A stretch of 42,209 bases of DNA, from contig CAKUFS010000020.1 of NCBI GenBank assembly GCA_934648845.1, positions 1 through 42,209 of the forward strand. The letters run 5' to 3'. The DNA is from an uncultured Eggerthellaceae bacterium (lineage in GTDB: Bacteria; Actinomycetota; Coriobacteriia; Coriobacteriales; Eggerthellaceae). Shown one piece after another: positions 1 through 7,357 of the stretch. Below the pieces are notes generated by a model that made no database searches, was not told the DNA's origin, and was given only the letters and a program-made list of their open reading frames with translations. The position numbers and the translations under genes are program-made. Each line of letters opens with the position of its first letter. Within the stretch, counting starts at the first letter, position 1.

Positions 1-72
1 GCGGACAACGGGGTTCGAACCCGCGACCCCCACCTTGGCAAGGTGGTGCTCTACCAGCTGAGCCATGTCCGC
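1..72 (-). tRNA. tRNA-Gly(GCC), copy 1, 3' end cut by window edge
   Basis: Read on the minus strand it forms a complete cloverleaf with acceptor stem GCGGACA/TGTCCGC, anticodon loop TTGCCAA (anticodon GCC) and a GTTCGAAC T loop. It is identical over this length to the copies at 207-282 and 324-399. The discriminator base and CCA that those copies encode would fall outside the left edge, so this gene is complete except for its last four bases. It is the distal member of a Gly-Gly-Cys-Gly array. Confidence 0.95.
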
Positions 73-75
73 ATA

Positions 76-149
76 TGGAGGCGAGAACCGGATTCGAACC
101 GGTGGTGAAGGCTTTGCAGGCCTCTGCCTTACCACTTGGCCATCTCGCC
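76..149 (-). tRNA. tRNA-Cys(GCA)
   Basis: Minus-strand cloverleaf with acceptor stem starting GGCGAGA, anticodon loop CTGCAAA (anticodon GCA), T loop GTTCGAAT and encoded TCCA 3' end. It sits three bases upstream of tRNA-Gly copy 1 and 57 bases downstream of the middle tRNA-Gly, so it is probably cut from the same precursor. Confidence 0.95.
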
Positions 150-206
150 ACGTTTATCAAAAAAGTCGGCCATTCGTTTTGTGGAGTGACCGACCAAAGT
201 GATCAG

Positions 207-282
207 TGGAGCGGACAACGGGGTTCGAACCCGCGACCCCCACCTTGGCAAGGTGGTGCTCTACCAGCTGAGCCATGTCCGC
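207..282 (-). tRNA. tRNA-Gly(GCC), copy 2
   Basis: Complete 76-base minus-strand gene with encoded CCA. It has the same sequence as copies 1 and 3. It is separated from copy 3 by a 41-base spacer that holds a perfect 9-bp hairpin. Confidence 0.95.
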
Positions 283-289
283 AAATAAA

Positions 290-313
290 CAGCCTAGAGA
301 TTAATCTAGGCTG
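290..313 (-). other. Spacer hairpin between tRNA-Gly copies
   Basis: Arms CAGCCTAGA and TCTAGGCTG (290-298, 305-313) are perfect complements around a six-base loop. No run of T follows on either strand, so it is more likely a processing signal of the tRNA precursor than a terminator. Confidence 0.55.
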
Positions 314-323
314 TGAGATCGCA

Positions 324-399
324 TGGAGCGGACAACGGGGTTCGAACCCGCGACCCCCACCTTGGCAAGGTGGTGCTCTACCAGCTGAGCCATGTCCGC
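324..399 (-). tRNA. tRNA-Gly(GCC), copy 3 (promoter-proximal)
   Basis: Complete 76-base minus-strand gene with encoded CCA. It starts four or so bases after the predicted transcription start of the array and is the first gene transcribed from the promoter at 410-438. Confidence 0.95.
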
Positions 400-409
400 G
401 CAAGAAGGT

Positions 410-438
410 ATAATACCGATACCCTAGGGATAATGCAA
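410..438 (-). promoter_or_regulatory. Promoter of the Gly/Cys tRNA array
   Basis: On the minus strand TTGCAT (433-438) and TATTAT (410-415) are separated by exactly 17 bases. The start of transcription would fall at about 403, just ahead of the first tRNA. The upstream stretch 440-545 is rich in A and T tracts, which could act as an UP element for both this promoter and the divergent tRNA-Val promoter. Confidence 0.75.
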
Positions 439-566
439 GAAAAAATTTGCCAAATCGCAAAATTTTTTTTATTACCTATACGTTAGTGGTGCTCTCTAAA
501 ATTCTCTAAAATTTTTACCTTCCGCGAAAAATTTTTCAAAAAAGATATGTACAAAATATTTCAATC

Positions 567-613
567 TGATAATATATCTACCCGCTGGTGAACACCAGCA
601 ACCACTGAAAAGT
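567..613 (+). promoter_or_regulatory. tRNA-Val promoter and structured leader
   Basis: An extended -10 element, TG-A-TAATAT (567-575), lies upstream of tRNA-Val; no good -35 is seen. The expected leader (about 582-613) is almost wholly two hairpins. The first is GCTGGT/ACCAGC closing GAAC (584-599). The second is CCACT/AGTGG closing a GAAA tetraloop (602-615). The second stem uses the first two bases of the tRNA. Confidence 0.5.
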
Positions 614-688
614 GGGCGGTTAGCTCAGGGGGAGAGCACTGCCTTGACACGGCAGGGGTCACAAGTTCAAATCTTGTATCGCCCACCA
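614..688 (+). tRNA. tRNA-Val(GAC)
   Basis: Plus-strand cloverleaf: acceptor GGGCGGT/ATCGCCC, anticodon loop TTGACAC (anticodon GAC), T loop GTTCAAAT, discriminator A and encoded CCA. It is a single-gene unit with its own upstream promoter and a terminator ten bases downstream. Confidence 0.95.
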
Positions 689-698
689 TTGAATTTCG

Positions 699-724
699 AA
701 GAATCCCGTTCGGGATTCTTTTTT
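699..724 (+). terminator. Terminator of tRNA-Val
   Basis: A 9-bp stem (AAGAATCCC/GGGATTCTT) with loop GTTC is followed by a run of T ending at 724. This is a classical intrinsic terminator in the plus direction. Confidence 0.85.
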
Positions 725-1065
725 ATTTCCAGCAAAGTCTTTTCTTCGTTCTTCATGGGTCGCACAGGACAAGCTGAATCTCCTTCGCCAACAATGCAGC
801 ACCGGATTAAGATTCGCTCGAACAAAGTAGAGTACGGAACAAAACAAACAATCTGAGTCCAACGCGCCCTAAGCTTCAGCACGACCCATAATCTCCAAAT
901 GACAACAGCTCGAAACAGCATTGGCTAAAAGCACCCCAAATATGGGCTCTCAGAGCGTCTCAGCATGCTTCCCTTCCCCACGAAGCACCGAATGTCAGAC
1001 AGACACCCCCGCAAACCGCTTGAATCGAAAACGCTCTATCCTGCGGCACGAAAACCTTGCCAAAT
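725..1065. other. Stretch of about 340 bases without a recognised gene
   Basis: It lies between the convergent terminators of tRNA-Val and tRNA-Leu. Short open frames on both strands show no family resemblance, no convincing ribosome-binding site, and overlap the terminators. A small hairpin (TGCTTC/GAAGCA arms near 965-988) was examined, but it does not match a known RNA family that I can name. I see no supported feature. Confidence 0.5.
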
Positions 1066-1095
1066 GCAAAAAAGAGAGAGCCGAAGCCCTCTCTT
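1066..1095 (-). terminator. Terminator of tRNA-Leu
   Basis: On the minus strand a 10-bp stem (AAGAGAGGGC/GCTCTCTCTT, one G-T pair) closes a TTCG tetraloop and runs into TTTTTT. It lies just downstream of tRNA-Leu. Confidence 0.85.
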
Positions 1096-1103
1096 GAATT
1101 TAC

Positions 1104-1190
1104 TGGTGTCGAAGGCGGGATTTGAACCCGCACGCCCAATCCGGGCACTAGCACCTCAAGCTAGCGTGTCTGCCGTTCCACCACTCCGAC
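1104..1190 (-). tRNA. tRNA-Leu(GAG)
   Basis: Minus-strand 87-base class II tRNA: acceptor GTCGGAG/CTTCGAC, anticodon loop TTGAGGT (anticodon GAG), a long variable arm, T loop GTTCAAAT and encoded ACCA. It has its own promoter (1209-1236) and terminator. Confidence 0.93.
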
Positions 1191-1208
1191 GAATTTGCAA
1201 CGTTGCAT

Positions 1209-1236
1209 AGTTTATCAGAACACCTACAAGTTGCAA
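1209..1236 (-). promoter_or_regulatory. Probable promoter of tRNA-Leu
   Basis: On the minus strand TTGCAA (1231-1236) is followed after 16 bases by TAAACT (1209-1214). The start site would be about 12 bases before the tRNA 5' end. Confidence 0.5.
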
Positions 1237-1256
1237 GAGATTTTTTTAAGCACTCT

Positions 1257-1508
1257 TTAAGCGATAGAACCGTGCGGCCAAATGACCATCATGGCAATCA
1301 ACGTTACCATGAAAACAATCGCAAGAACAATCGTGATGCGATCAAGGTTCTTCTCTACAATCGAGGTACCCGTGGAAGTGTTGTACACCGCCGCAGAAAT
1401 CATATCGGAAAGACCCGTTCCCTTGCCGGAATGCAGCAAGATGAAAACAATCAGACCTGCGCCGGATGCAATCAGCAACACCGTCAAAATAATCATTAAA
1501 GCCGTCAA
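1257..1508 (-). CDS. secG: Preprotein translocase subunit SecG
   Basis: An 83-residue membrane protein of the SecYEG channel, which stabilises protein export driven by SecA. Two hydrophobic segments (about residues 2-24 and 58-77) flank a short polar loop with the family-typical HSGKGTGLSD pattern. Length and topology match SecG. The start is a TTG codon at 1508 with AGAAGG six bases upstream; the in-frame ATG four codons later has no such site. It follows gpmI by 61 bases, but has its own promoter at 1552-1580, so it may be expressed apart from the glycolytic genes. Confidence 0.9.
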   Translation of the reverse strand: MTALMIILTVLLIASGAGLIVFILLHSGKGTGLSDMISAAVYNTSTGTSIVEKNLDRITIVLAIVFMVTLIAMMVIWPHGSIA

Positions 1509-1551
1509 GACAAACCTTCTTTACCGTCGAATAAACAAATGCAATTTATAA

Positions 1552-1580
1552 ATTATAAAGGAAACAAGACTATCGCGCAA
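1552..1580 (-). promoter_or_regulatory. Internal promoter for secG
   Basis: On the minus strand TTGCGC (1575-1580), which lies in the last codons of gpmI, is followed by exactly 17 bases and TATAAT (1552-1557). This gives secG a transcript with a leader of roughly 35-40 bases. Confidence 0.65.
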
Positions 1581-3120
1581 GAAGCGATTTCCCGGTCATT
1601 TCCGCAGGTTGAGAAATTGCCATAATATCCAACAGCGTGGGTGCGATATCGCAAAGCGCCCCTTCCCTGTTCTCCAGCGAAAAGCCTTGCCCCGAATAAT
1701 CAATAAGCGCCAACGGCACAGGAGCCGTGGTGTGCGCCGTATGAGGTGATCCATCTTCGGCAACCATCTGATCGGCATTTCCGTGATCGGCAGTCAAAAG
1801 ACACGTGCCACCCTTAGCCTTCAAGGCGCGCAGCACGCGCCCCACGCACTCATCGACCGCCTCAACAGCCTGCTTTGCCGCGGAAACAACACCGGTATGC
1901 CCCACCATGTCGCAATTCGCGTAATTCACCACGTAGAAGTCGGCTTTATCGTTGAGAATCGCTTCAGTAAGCGCCTCGGTGACCGGATATGCGCTCATCT
2001 GCGGCTGCAAATCATACGTTGCCACCGCAGGGCTCTTGATTAAAACACGTTCCTCCCCCGCTTTGGGCTCTTCAATGCCGCCATTCAGAAAGAACGTCAC
2101 ATGTGCGTATTTCTCGGTTTCCGCAATGTGGAACTGGCGCAAACCCTGCTGCGTCAAAACATCCGCCAACACATTTGCTGGAAATTCCTTCGGAAATGCC
2201 ACCGGCGCATTGATAGTTGCGTCGTATTCCGTCAAGCACACATAGGAAACTGGCACTTTTTCACCGCGCGAGAAGCTGCTGAAGTCGTCATCAACAAACG
2301 CACGCGTAAGCTCGCGCGCGCGGTCGGGGCGGAAGTTGAAAAACACCACCGCATCGCCCTCATGCACGCCGCAACCGTCCAACGACACGGGTTCAACGAA
2401 CTCGTCCGTAACACCCGCATCGTAAGAGTCTTGCATTGCCTGAACAGCACTTGCCTCAACGCAAGGGGCACCACCGACAATCGCACGGTAAGCACGTTCC
2501 ACACGATCCCAGCGATTATCGCGATCCATTGCATAGTAGCGACCCGAAACGGTAGAAATTGCAAGCTTTGTCTGCGGATATGCTGTGCACAGGCGCTCAA
2601 GCTCCGCTTCCAGCTGCTCGATGTAGCCCTTGCCACTTGAAGGCGGAACATCGCGGCCGTCCATAAAGCAATGGATGTGCACCGCGGGTACCTGCTGCTC
2701 GCACGCCATGGCAATCAACGCATACAGATGCTCATTATTAGAGTGAACGCCGCCATCGGACAGAAGTCCCATGAAATGAACCACACCGCCGTTGCTTGCA
2801 GCAGACGAAAACGCCTGGCACAGCACGGGATTTTGCTTGAGCTCACCCGAACGACACGCGCGGTTGATGCGCGTCAGCTCTTGATAGACAACGCGACCCG
2901 CGCCAATATTCAAATGACCCACTTCGGAATTACCCATTTGACCAGCGGGAAGACCAACGGCTTCCCCTGAAGCTAAAAGCTGCGTTTTCGGGCAAGTGGC
3001 AAATATATCATCAAGCACCGGCGTTGCTGCAAGGGAGATTGCATTTCCCGCACCCGGTGCCGACAAACCAAAGCCATCCATAATGATAAGGGCGCACGGG
3101 CGACCTTCACACGTTGTCAT
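1570..3120 (-). CDS. gpmI: 2,3-bisphosphoglycerate-independent phosphoglycerate mutase
   Basis: A 516-residue cytosolic, Mn-dependent enzyme that interconverts 3- and 2-phosphoglycerate in glycolysis and gluconeogenesis. Visible signatures are the N-terminal metal motif MDGFGL (Asp15), the phosphoserine site GNSEVGH (Ser65), the substrate-binding stretches HCFMDGRDVPP and SGRYYAMDRDNRWDR, and the C-terminal metal motif TADHGNAD. Length is standard for the family. An AAGG site lies eight bases before the ATG. It follows tpiA by 75 bases in the run gap-pgk-tpiA-gpmI-secG. Confidence 0.97.
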   Translation of the reverse strand: MTTCEGRPCALIIMDGFGLSAPGAGNAISLAATPVLDDIFATCPKTQLLASGEAVGLPAGQMGNSEVGHLNIGAGRVVYQELTRINRACRSGELKQNPVLCQAFSSAASNGGVVHFMGLLSDGGVHSNNEHLYALIAMACEQQVPAVHIHCFMDGRDVPPSSGKGYIEQLEAELERLCTAYPQTKLAISTVSGRYYAMDRDNRWDRVERAYRAIVGGAPCVEASAVQAMQDSYDAGVTDEFVEPVSLDGCGVHEGDAVVFFNFRPDRARELTRAFVDDDFSSFSRGEKVPVSYVCLTEYDATINAPVAFPKEFPANVLADVLTQQGLRQFHIAETEKYAHVTFFLNGGIEEPKAGEERVLIKSPAVATYDLQPQMSAYPVTEALTEAILNDKADFYVVNYANCDMVGHTGVVSAAKQAVEAVDECVGRVLRALKAKGGTCLLTADHGNADQMVAEDGSPHTAHTTAPVPLALIDYSGQGFSLENREGALCDIAPTLLDIMAISQPAEMTGKSLLAR

Positions 3121-3195
3121 AGAGCGTACCTTTTCTCATTCTAAGCTTGCAAACCAGCACGGTTCTTACCAGCAAGCGCAAGCGACCACAAACAG

Positions 3196-3966
3196 CTACA
3201 AGCAAACCTTGATAAGCGCAATAAAGCTTTCTGCCTTCAGCGCTGCGCCGCCAATCAAGCCGCCATCGATATCTTCCATGGCAAGAAGCCCCTCAACGTT
3301 TCCTTCATTCATGGAACCGCCGTACAGCACACGCATGGACTGCGCAATATCGGCTCCGTACAACTCAGCAAGCGTTGCGCGAATGGCAGCGCATACTTCC
3401 TGCGCTTGCTCGGGAGTTGCCGTGCGGCCCGTACCAATGGCCCAAATGGGTTCGTAGGCGACAATGCAATTCTTCGCATCAAGCTCATCGATTCCAGCGA
3501 ACGCGGCCTTGACCTGGGCGCACACGAAATCAAGCGTAGACCCCTCGTCGCGCACGGCAAGCGATTCGCCCACGCAGATAATCGGTGAGAGCTTTGCTGC
3601 AAGAAGCGCCTTCGCTTTCTTATTCACACCCTCGTTCGTTTCGCCGAACAGCGTACGGCGCTCCGAATGGCCGATAATGCAGTAGTCGCAGCCCGCCTCT
3701 TTGAGCATGGGCACGGAAATTTCGCCCGTGTAAGCGCCCGATTCCTGCCAGTAGCAGTTCTGCGCGCCAACGGAAATAGGAAGATTCTCGAAATCGATAA
3801 CCGTCCAAGCCGGTTTCAAATCAAGAAACGGAGGACAGAGCACCACATCAACAGAGTCCGCCCAATCCTTCTCGAAACGGTTGCAAATTTGCTGCGTGAG
3901 CACAACGGCCTCGGAGATGGTATTATTCATCTTCCAGTTGCCCGCCATCATGGGTTTACGTTTCAT
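3196..3966 (-). CDS. tpiA: Triosephosphate isomerase
   Basis: A 256-residue TIM-barrel enzyme that interconverts dihydroxyacetone phosphate and glyceraldehyde 3-phosphate. Active-site residues are in place: Lys12 in AGNWKMN, the electrophilic His in IIGHSERR, the catalytic Glu in AYEPIWAIGTG (followed by the flexible loop), and the phosphate-binding YGGS near the C terminus. The ATG at 3966 is chosen over the one at 3981 because AGGAG lies four bases before it. It is third in the glycolytic run, 61 bases after pgk. Confidence 0.97.
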   Translation of the reverse strand: MKRKPMMAGNWKMNNTISEAVVLTQQICNRFEKDWADSVDVVLCPPFLDLKPAWTVIDFENLPISVGAQNCYWQESGAYTGEISVPMLKEAGCDYCIIGHSERRTLFGETNEGVNKKAKALLAAKLSPIICVGESLAVRDEGSTLDFVCAQVKAAFAGIDELDAKNCIVAYEPIWAIGTGRTATPEQAQEVCAAIRATLAELYGADIAQSMRVLYGGSMNEGNVEGLLAMEDIDGGLIGGAALKAESFIALIKVCL

Positions 3967-4027
3967 GTTTCTCCTGTTCATCGCGATTTTGCCCGATGCA
4001 ATCTCGCTTGTCGCAACAGTCGGACAA

Positions 4028-5215
4028 TTATTTGCGCAGCGCCTCTACGCCCGGGAGCTTTTCGCCCTGAACAAGCTCCATGGAAGCGCCGCCGCCCGTG
4101 GAAATAAACGTCATCTTCGATGCAAGGTCGAATTTGTTCACCGCAGCAACGCTGTCGCCGCCGCCGATAATCGTATCGGCTTCCGCGTTAGCGGCAACCG
4201 CCAGAGCAACCTGCTTCGTGCCTTCCTCGAATGCCTTCATCTCGAAAACGCCCATGGGGCCGTTCCAGAACACGGTTTTTGCCTGCGCAATGGCATCCGC
4301 ATACGCCTTGGCCGTTTCGGGACCAATATCAAGGCCCATCATGTCGCTGGGAATATTGTCAACGGAAACGGTTTCCGTGCGCGCGTCTTCGGCGAACTTG
4401 TCTGCCACCACAACATCGGAAGGCAGAAGCAGCGACACGCCCTTGTCCTTTGCTTTTTGGAGCATTTCGGACGCGCGCTCAACCCATTCGTCTTCCTTCA
4501 GCGAAGTGCCCACCGTTTTGCTCTGCGCCAAAAGGAACGTAAAGCACATGCCGCCGCCAATGATAAGCGTGTCGCACGTGTCGATAAGCGCGTCGATCAC
4601 CTTGATCTTATCGGACACTTTCGAGCCGCCCAAAATAGCAACAAACGGACGTTTCGGCTGCTCAAGCATACCGCCCAGCGTGGCTACTTCTTTGCTGAGC
4701 AAGAAACCGGCATACGCGGGAAGCAGCGCTGCAACGCCCGCCGTGGAAGCATGCGCGCGATGCGCCGTGCCAAATGCATCGTTTACATACGCATCGCCCA
4801 ACACGGCAAGTTCGCGGCAGAAGCCTTCGTCATTTTTCTTCTCGCGCTTGTCAAAGCGAAGGTTTTCCAGCAAAACAATGTCACCATCGTTCATATGGGC
4901 GATTTTTTCCCGCGCATCGGCGCCAACCGTGTCGGTGGCAAACGAAACGGGAGCATCAACCATTTTCGCCAGATAAGCAGCAACGGGCGCTAAGGAATAT
5001 GCTTCCTCGTAGCCTTCGCCCTTCGGACGACCCAAATGGGACATAAGAATGACTTTTGCGCCAGCATCAACCAGATATTTAATAGTTGGCAGCGCAGCCT
5101 TGATGCGCGTGTCGTCGGTAACCGCGCCTTCTTTCAACGGCACATTGAAATCCACGCGCACTAGCACGCGCTTTCCCTGCGGCGCAAGGGATTCGATAGT
5201 TTGAATATCGGACAT
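4028..5215 (-). CDS. pgk: Phosphoglycerate kinase
   Basis: A 395-residue two-lobed kinase that transfers phosphate between 1,3-bisphosphoglycerate and ADP. Substrate-binding motifs RVDFNVP (near residue 20), SHLGRPKG, ENLRF and NDAFGTAHRAHAS, and the C-terminal nucleotide-site GGGDS are all visible. The ATG at 5215 has a perfect AGGAGG five bases upstream, so a longer in-frame extension to 5260 is rejected. It follows gap after 69 bases that contain an intrinsic terminator, so its expression may depend on readthrough. Confidence 0.97.
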   Translation of the reverse strand: MSDIQTIESLAPQGKRVLVRVDFNVPLKEGAVTDDTRIKAALPTIKYLVDAGAKVILMSHLGRPKGEGYEEAYSLAPVAAYLAKMVDAPVSFATDTVGADAREKIAHMNDGDIVLLENLRFDKREKKNDEGFCRELAVLGDAYVNDAFGTAHRAHASTAGVAALLPAYAGFLLSKEVATLGGMLEQPKRPFVAILGGSKVSDKIKVIDALIDTCDTLIIGGGMCFTFLLAQSKTVGTSLKEDEWVERASEMLQKAKDKGVSLLLPSDVVVADKFAEDARTETVSVDNIPSDMMGLDIGPETAKAYADAIAQAKTVFWNGPMGVFEMKAFEEGTKQVALAVAANAEADTIIGGGDSVAAVNKFDLASKMTFISTGGGASMELVQGEKLPGVEALRK

Positions 5216-5239
5216 TAAAGCCTCCTGAAAAACATCCCG

Positions 5240-5272
5240 AAAAAGCAATGCGCCGCCCAACCGGACGGCGCA
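5240..5272 (-). terminator. Intrinsic terminator between gap and pgk
   Basis: On the minus strand a 10-bp GC-rich stem (TGCGCCGTCC/GGGCGGCGCA, one wobble pair) with a GGTT loop is followed by TTGCTTTTT. It lies 13-45 bases past the gap stop codon and before the pgk ribosome-binding site. It probably allows a single-gene gap transcript plus partial readthrough into pgk-tpiA-gpmI. Confidence 0.75.
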
Positions 5273-5284
5273 CCTGGTTGCGTT

Positions 5285-6286
5285 CTAGAGCATAATCTTT
5301 GCCAGGTCGGCAACGCGGTTGGAGTAGCCCCATTCGTTGTCGTACCAGGAAACGACTTTCACCATGTCGCCTTCGCCACCCAAAACCATGGTCAGGCCGG
5401 AATCGAAGATCGAAGAATTCGCGTTGTCGATGATGTCAACGGAAACAATCGGGTCCTCGGTGTATTCCAGAATGCCCTTCATGGGGCCTTCGGCAGCGGC
5501 CTTCATGGCGGCGTTGATTTCTTCCTTGGTGACCGAGCGCTCAAGCTGGCAGGTCAAGTCAACCATGGAGCCATCGGGAACAGGAACGCGCGTTGCGAAG
5601 CCGTCAAGCTTGCCAGCAAGCTCGGGGATAACCAGCGCAACAGCCTTAGCAGCCCCCGTGGTGGTGGGGATAATGGACTGTGCAGCAGCGCGCGCGCGAC
5701 GATAATCCTTGTGCGGCAGATCCAGAATCTTCTGGTCGTTCGTGTAGGCATGAACCGTGTTCATCATGCCGCGCTTGATGCCGAAGCTATCAACCAGCAC
5801 CTTGGCAACAGGAGCAAGGCAGTTCGTGGTGCAAGAAGCGTTGGAAACGATGTTCATGGTGGCGGGATCGTAATCCTTGTCGTTGACGCCCATAACAATA
5901 GTGGCATCCACGTTCTTACCAGGGGCGGAGATGATGACTTTCTTTGCACCTGCCTCAATGTGAGCGGCAGCCTTCGTGCCATCGGTGAAGAAGCCGGTGG
6001 ATTCGACAACAACCTGAACGCCCAGCTCGCCCCACGGCAAGTTAGCAGGTTCGCGCTCTGCAAGAACCTTGACGTTCACGCCATCAACGCAGAAACCGTC
6101 CTCGGTGACCACAACGGAATCGTAAGCACGACCATGAACCGAGTCGTACTTCAAAAGGTGAGCCAACTGTTCCTTGTTACCCAGGTCATTGACTGCTACG
6201 ACTTCCAGCTCAGGATCGTTGAACATTGCGCGGAAAGCCAAGCGGCCAATACGACCGAAACCGTTGATGCCAACCTTAGTTGCCAT
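5285..6286 (-). CDS. gap: Glyceraldehyde-3-phosphate dehydrogenase, type I
   Basis: A 333-residue tetrameric enzyme for oxidative phosphorylation of glyceraldehyde 3-phosphate with NAD. It shows the Rossmann motif KVGINGFGRIGRL at the N terminus, the acidic VNDL after the second strand (typical of NAD preference), the catalytic SNASCTTNC, and the WYDNEWGYSNR C-terminal motif. The ATG at 6286 is chosen because GAAAGGGGA precedes it; a further upstream frame lacks a site and would start inside the promoter. It is the first gene of the glycolytic run. Confidence 0.97.
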   Translation of the reverse strand: MATKVGINGFGRIGRLAFRAMFNDPELEVVAVNDLGNKEQLAHLLKYDSVHGRAYDSVVVTEDGFCVDGVNVKVLAEREPANLPWGELGVQVVVESTGFFTDGTKAAAHIEAGAKKVIISAPGKNVDATIVMGVNDKDYDPATMNIVSNASCTTNCLAPVAKVLVDSFGIKRGMMNTVHAYTNDQKILDLPHKDYRRARAAAQSIIPTTTGAAKAVALVIPELAGKLDGFATRVPVPDGSMVDLTCQLERSVTKEEINAAMKAAAEGPMKGILEYTEDPIVSVDIIDNANSSIFDSGLTMVLGGEGDMVKVVSWYDNEWGYSNRVADLAKIML

Positions 6287-6307
6287 GTCTTTTCCCCTTT
6301 CATAAGG

Positions 6308-6313
6308 ATTATA
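6308..6313 (-). promoter_or_regulatory. Probable -10 element for gap
   Basis: A perfect TATAAT on the minus strand lies 22 bases before the gap start codon, implying a short leader of about 15 bases. No recognisable -35 hexamer sits at the right distance, so an activator or another sigma contact may be needed. The 129 bases between whiA and gap hold nothing else I recognise. Confidence 0.45.
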
Positions 6314-6415
6314 AACAGTTTGGTTTGCCATGGGATGAGTGCGCCTTAACGCGTAATTCACCCCTGCAGTTTACCTACCTTCCAACGTTACCACGAAAGC
6401 GCGAACGCGCAAGCA

Positions 6416-7357
6416 TCAAACCTGCGAGCGTTTCAAATCATGGGCAAAATCCAGAATACGCTGAACGCGATGAGCGATGGCGGACTTGGAAAGCGGCGGA
6501 TCAAGCATCTCACCCAACGCCTTAAGCGATGCATCGGGATGCGCCAGGCGAAGACGAATGATTTCGCGCAAAGCAGGCGAAAGCTTGCCCATGGCTTCCG
6601 CATGGCGAATCTGTTCAACTGCTTCTTGAAACTCTAAAAACGCGTTCACCGTTTTGCGCTGATTTGCAATTTCCGCGTTCGTCGCGCGGTTCGCGTCGTT
6701 GCGGATGCTCTTGTAAAGACGCGCGTCCTCGAAGTGTAGCGCGCTGGTGTGCGCACCCGTGAACGCAAGGAAGTCCGCAATGGCATCGCCGCTTTTCAGG
6801 TAAACAATGTAGGTATTGCGCCGGCGCGAAATACGCGCAGGAATGCCTTTTTCCGTGAAGATGTGCGCAACGTCTTCGGCAATGGGTTCGGCAGCAAATG
6901 TGATTTCAAAGTGGTAATTGCCCTTTGGATTTGCAATGAAGCCGCTGCCTAAAAACGCCCCACGCAGGTACGCCGCAGCGCAGCATTCTTTCTTGATGAT
7001 AGAAGGGCGCAAATGCATTTCCAGACCGCCCGATTCGGAAAGAACGCCCATATCGCGCAGCGACTGCTCAAGACGCGGCTGATACGGCGCTTCTATCAGG
7101 TAGTTTGGCGTTTGATGCAAAACGCTTCGGCGGATTGTGAGATTCGTTTGCAAGTCGTAGATATCGTTGAGCAGCTGCTTAGTCAAGCGCGCAATGCTCA
7201 CAGAATCGGTCACGACCTCTAAACGGTATTTGCCCGAACCGCTCAGATACAGCGTGCCATCAATGCGTACCAGCGCCGCAAGCGTGGCGCGCTGGCAATG
7301 CGTGCACACGGGGCGCACGTGCGAAAGCTCGTCTTTAACATCGGAAGTAAACGCCAT
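6416..7357 (-). CDS. whiA: DNA-binding protein WhiA
   Basis: A 313-residue regulator with an N-terminal LAGLIDADG-like domain and a C-terminal helix-turn-helix. In streptomycetes it works with WhiB in sporulation, and in many Gram-positives it affects growth and division. Visible family blocks are SDVKDELS at the start, the GAFLGSGFIANPKGNYHFEI block of the endonuclease-like fold, and the C-terminal LKALGEMLDPPLSKSAIAHR helix-turn-helix. The ATG overlaps the yvcK stop as TAATG, so translation is coupled. It is the last gene of uvrC-rapZ-yvcK-whiA. Confidence 0.93.
   Translation of the reverse strand: MAFTSDVKDELSHVRPVCTHCQRATLAALVRIDGTLYLSGSGKYRLEVVTDSVSIARLTKQLLNDIYDLQTNLTIRRSVLHQTPNYLIEAPYQPRLEQSLRDMGVLSESGGLEMHLRPSIIKKECCAAAYLRGAFLGSGFIANPKGNYHFEITFAAEPIAEDVAHIFTEKGIPARISRRRNTYIVYLKSGDAIADFLAFTGAHTSALHFEDARLYKSIRNDANRATNAEIANQRKTVNAFLEFQEAVEQIRHAEAMGKLSPALREIIRLRLAHPDASLKALGEMLDPPLSKSAIAHRVQRILDFAHDLKRSQV

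Noticed and set aside
1..399. Regularly repeated blocks that could suggest a CRISPR array
   Set aside because: The repeats are 76-base tRNA genes, spacing is irregular, and one unit is a different tRNA. No cas genes are nearby.
75..460. Open frames on both strands across the tRNA array, with a repeated proline/glycine-rich peptide
   Set aside because: The peptide repeat is simply the translation of the identical tRNA-Gly genes. The cloverleafs with encoded CCA explain the sequence fully.
644..1065. Small open frames and a hairpin near 965-988, considered as a small protein or SRP-like RNA
   Set aside because: No ribosome-binding sites, no family resemblance, and frames that run through terminators. 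The hairpin lacks the symmetric-loop pattern of SRP RNA.
3881..4993. 370-residue open frame antisense to pgk
   Set aside because: It overlaps the strongly supported pgk gene, has Arg/Ala/His-rich composition typical of antisense frames, and shows no known motif.
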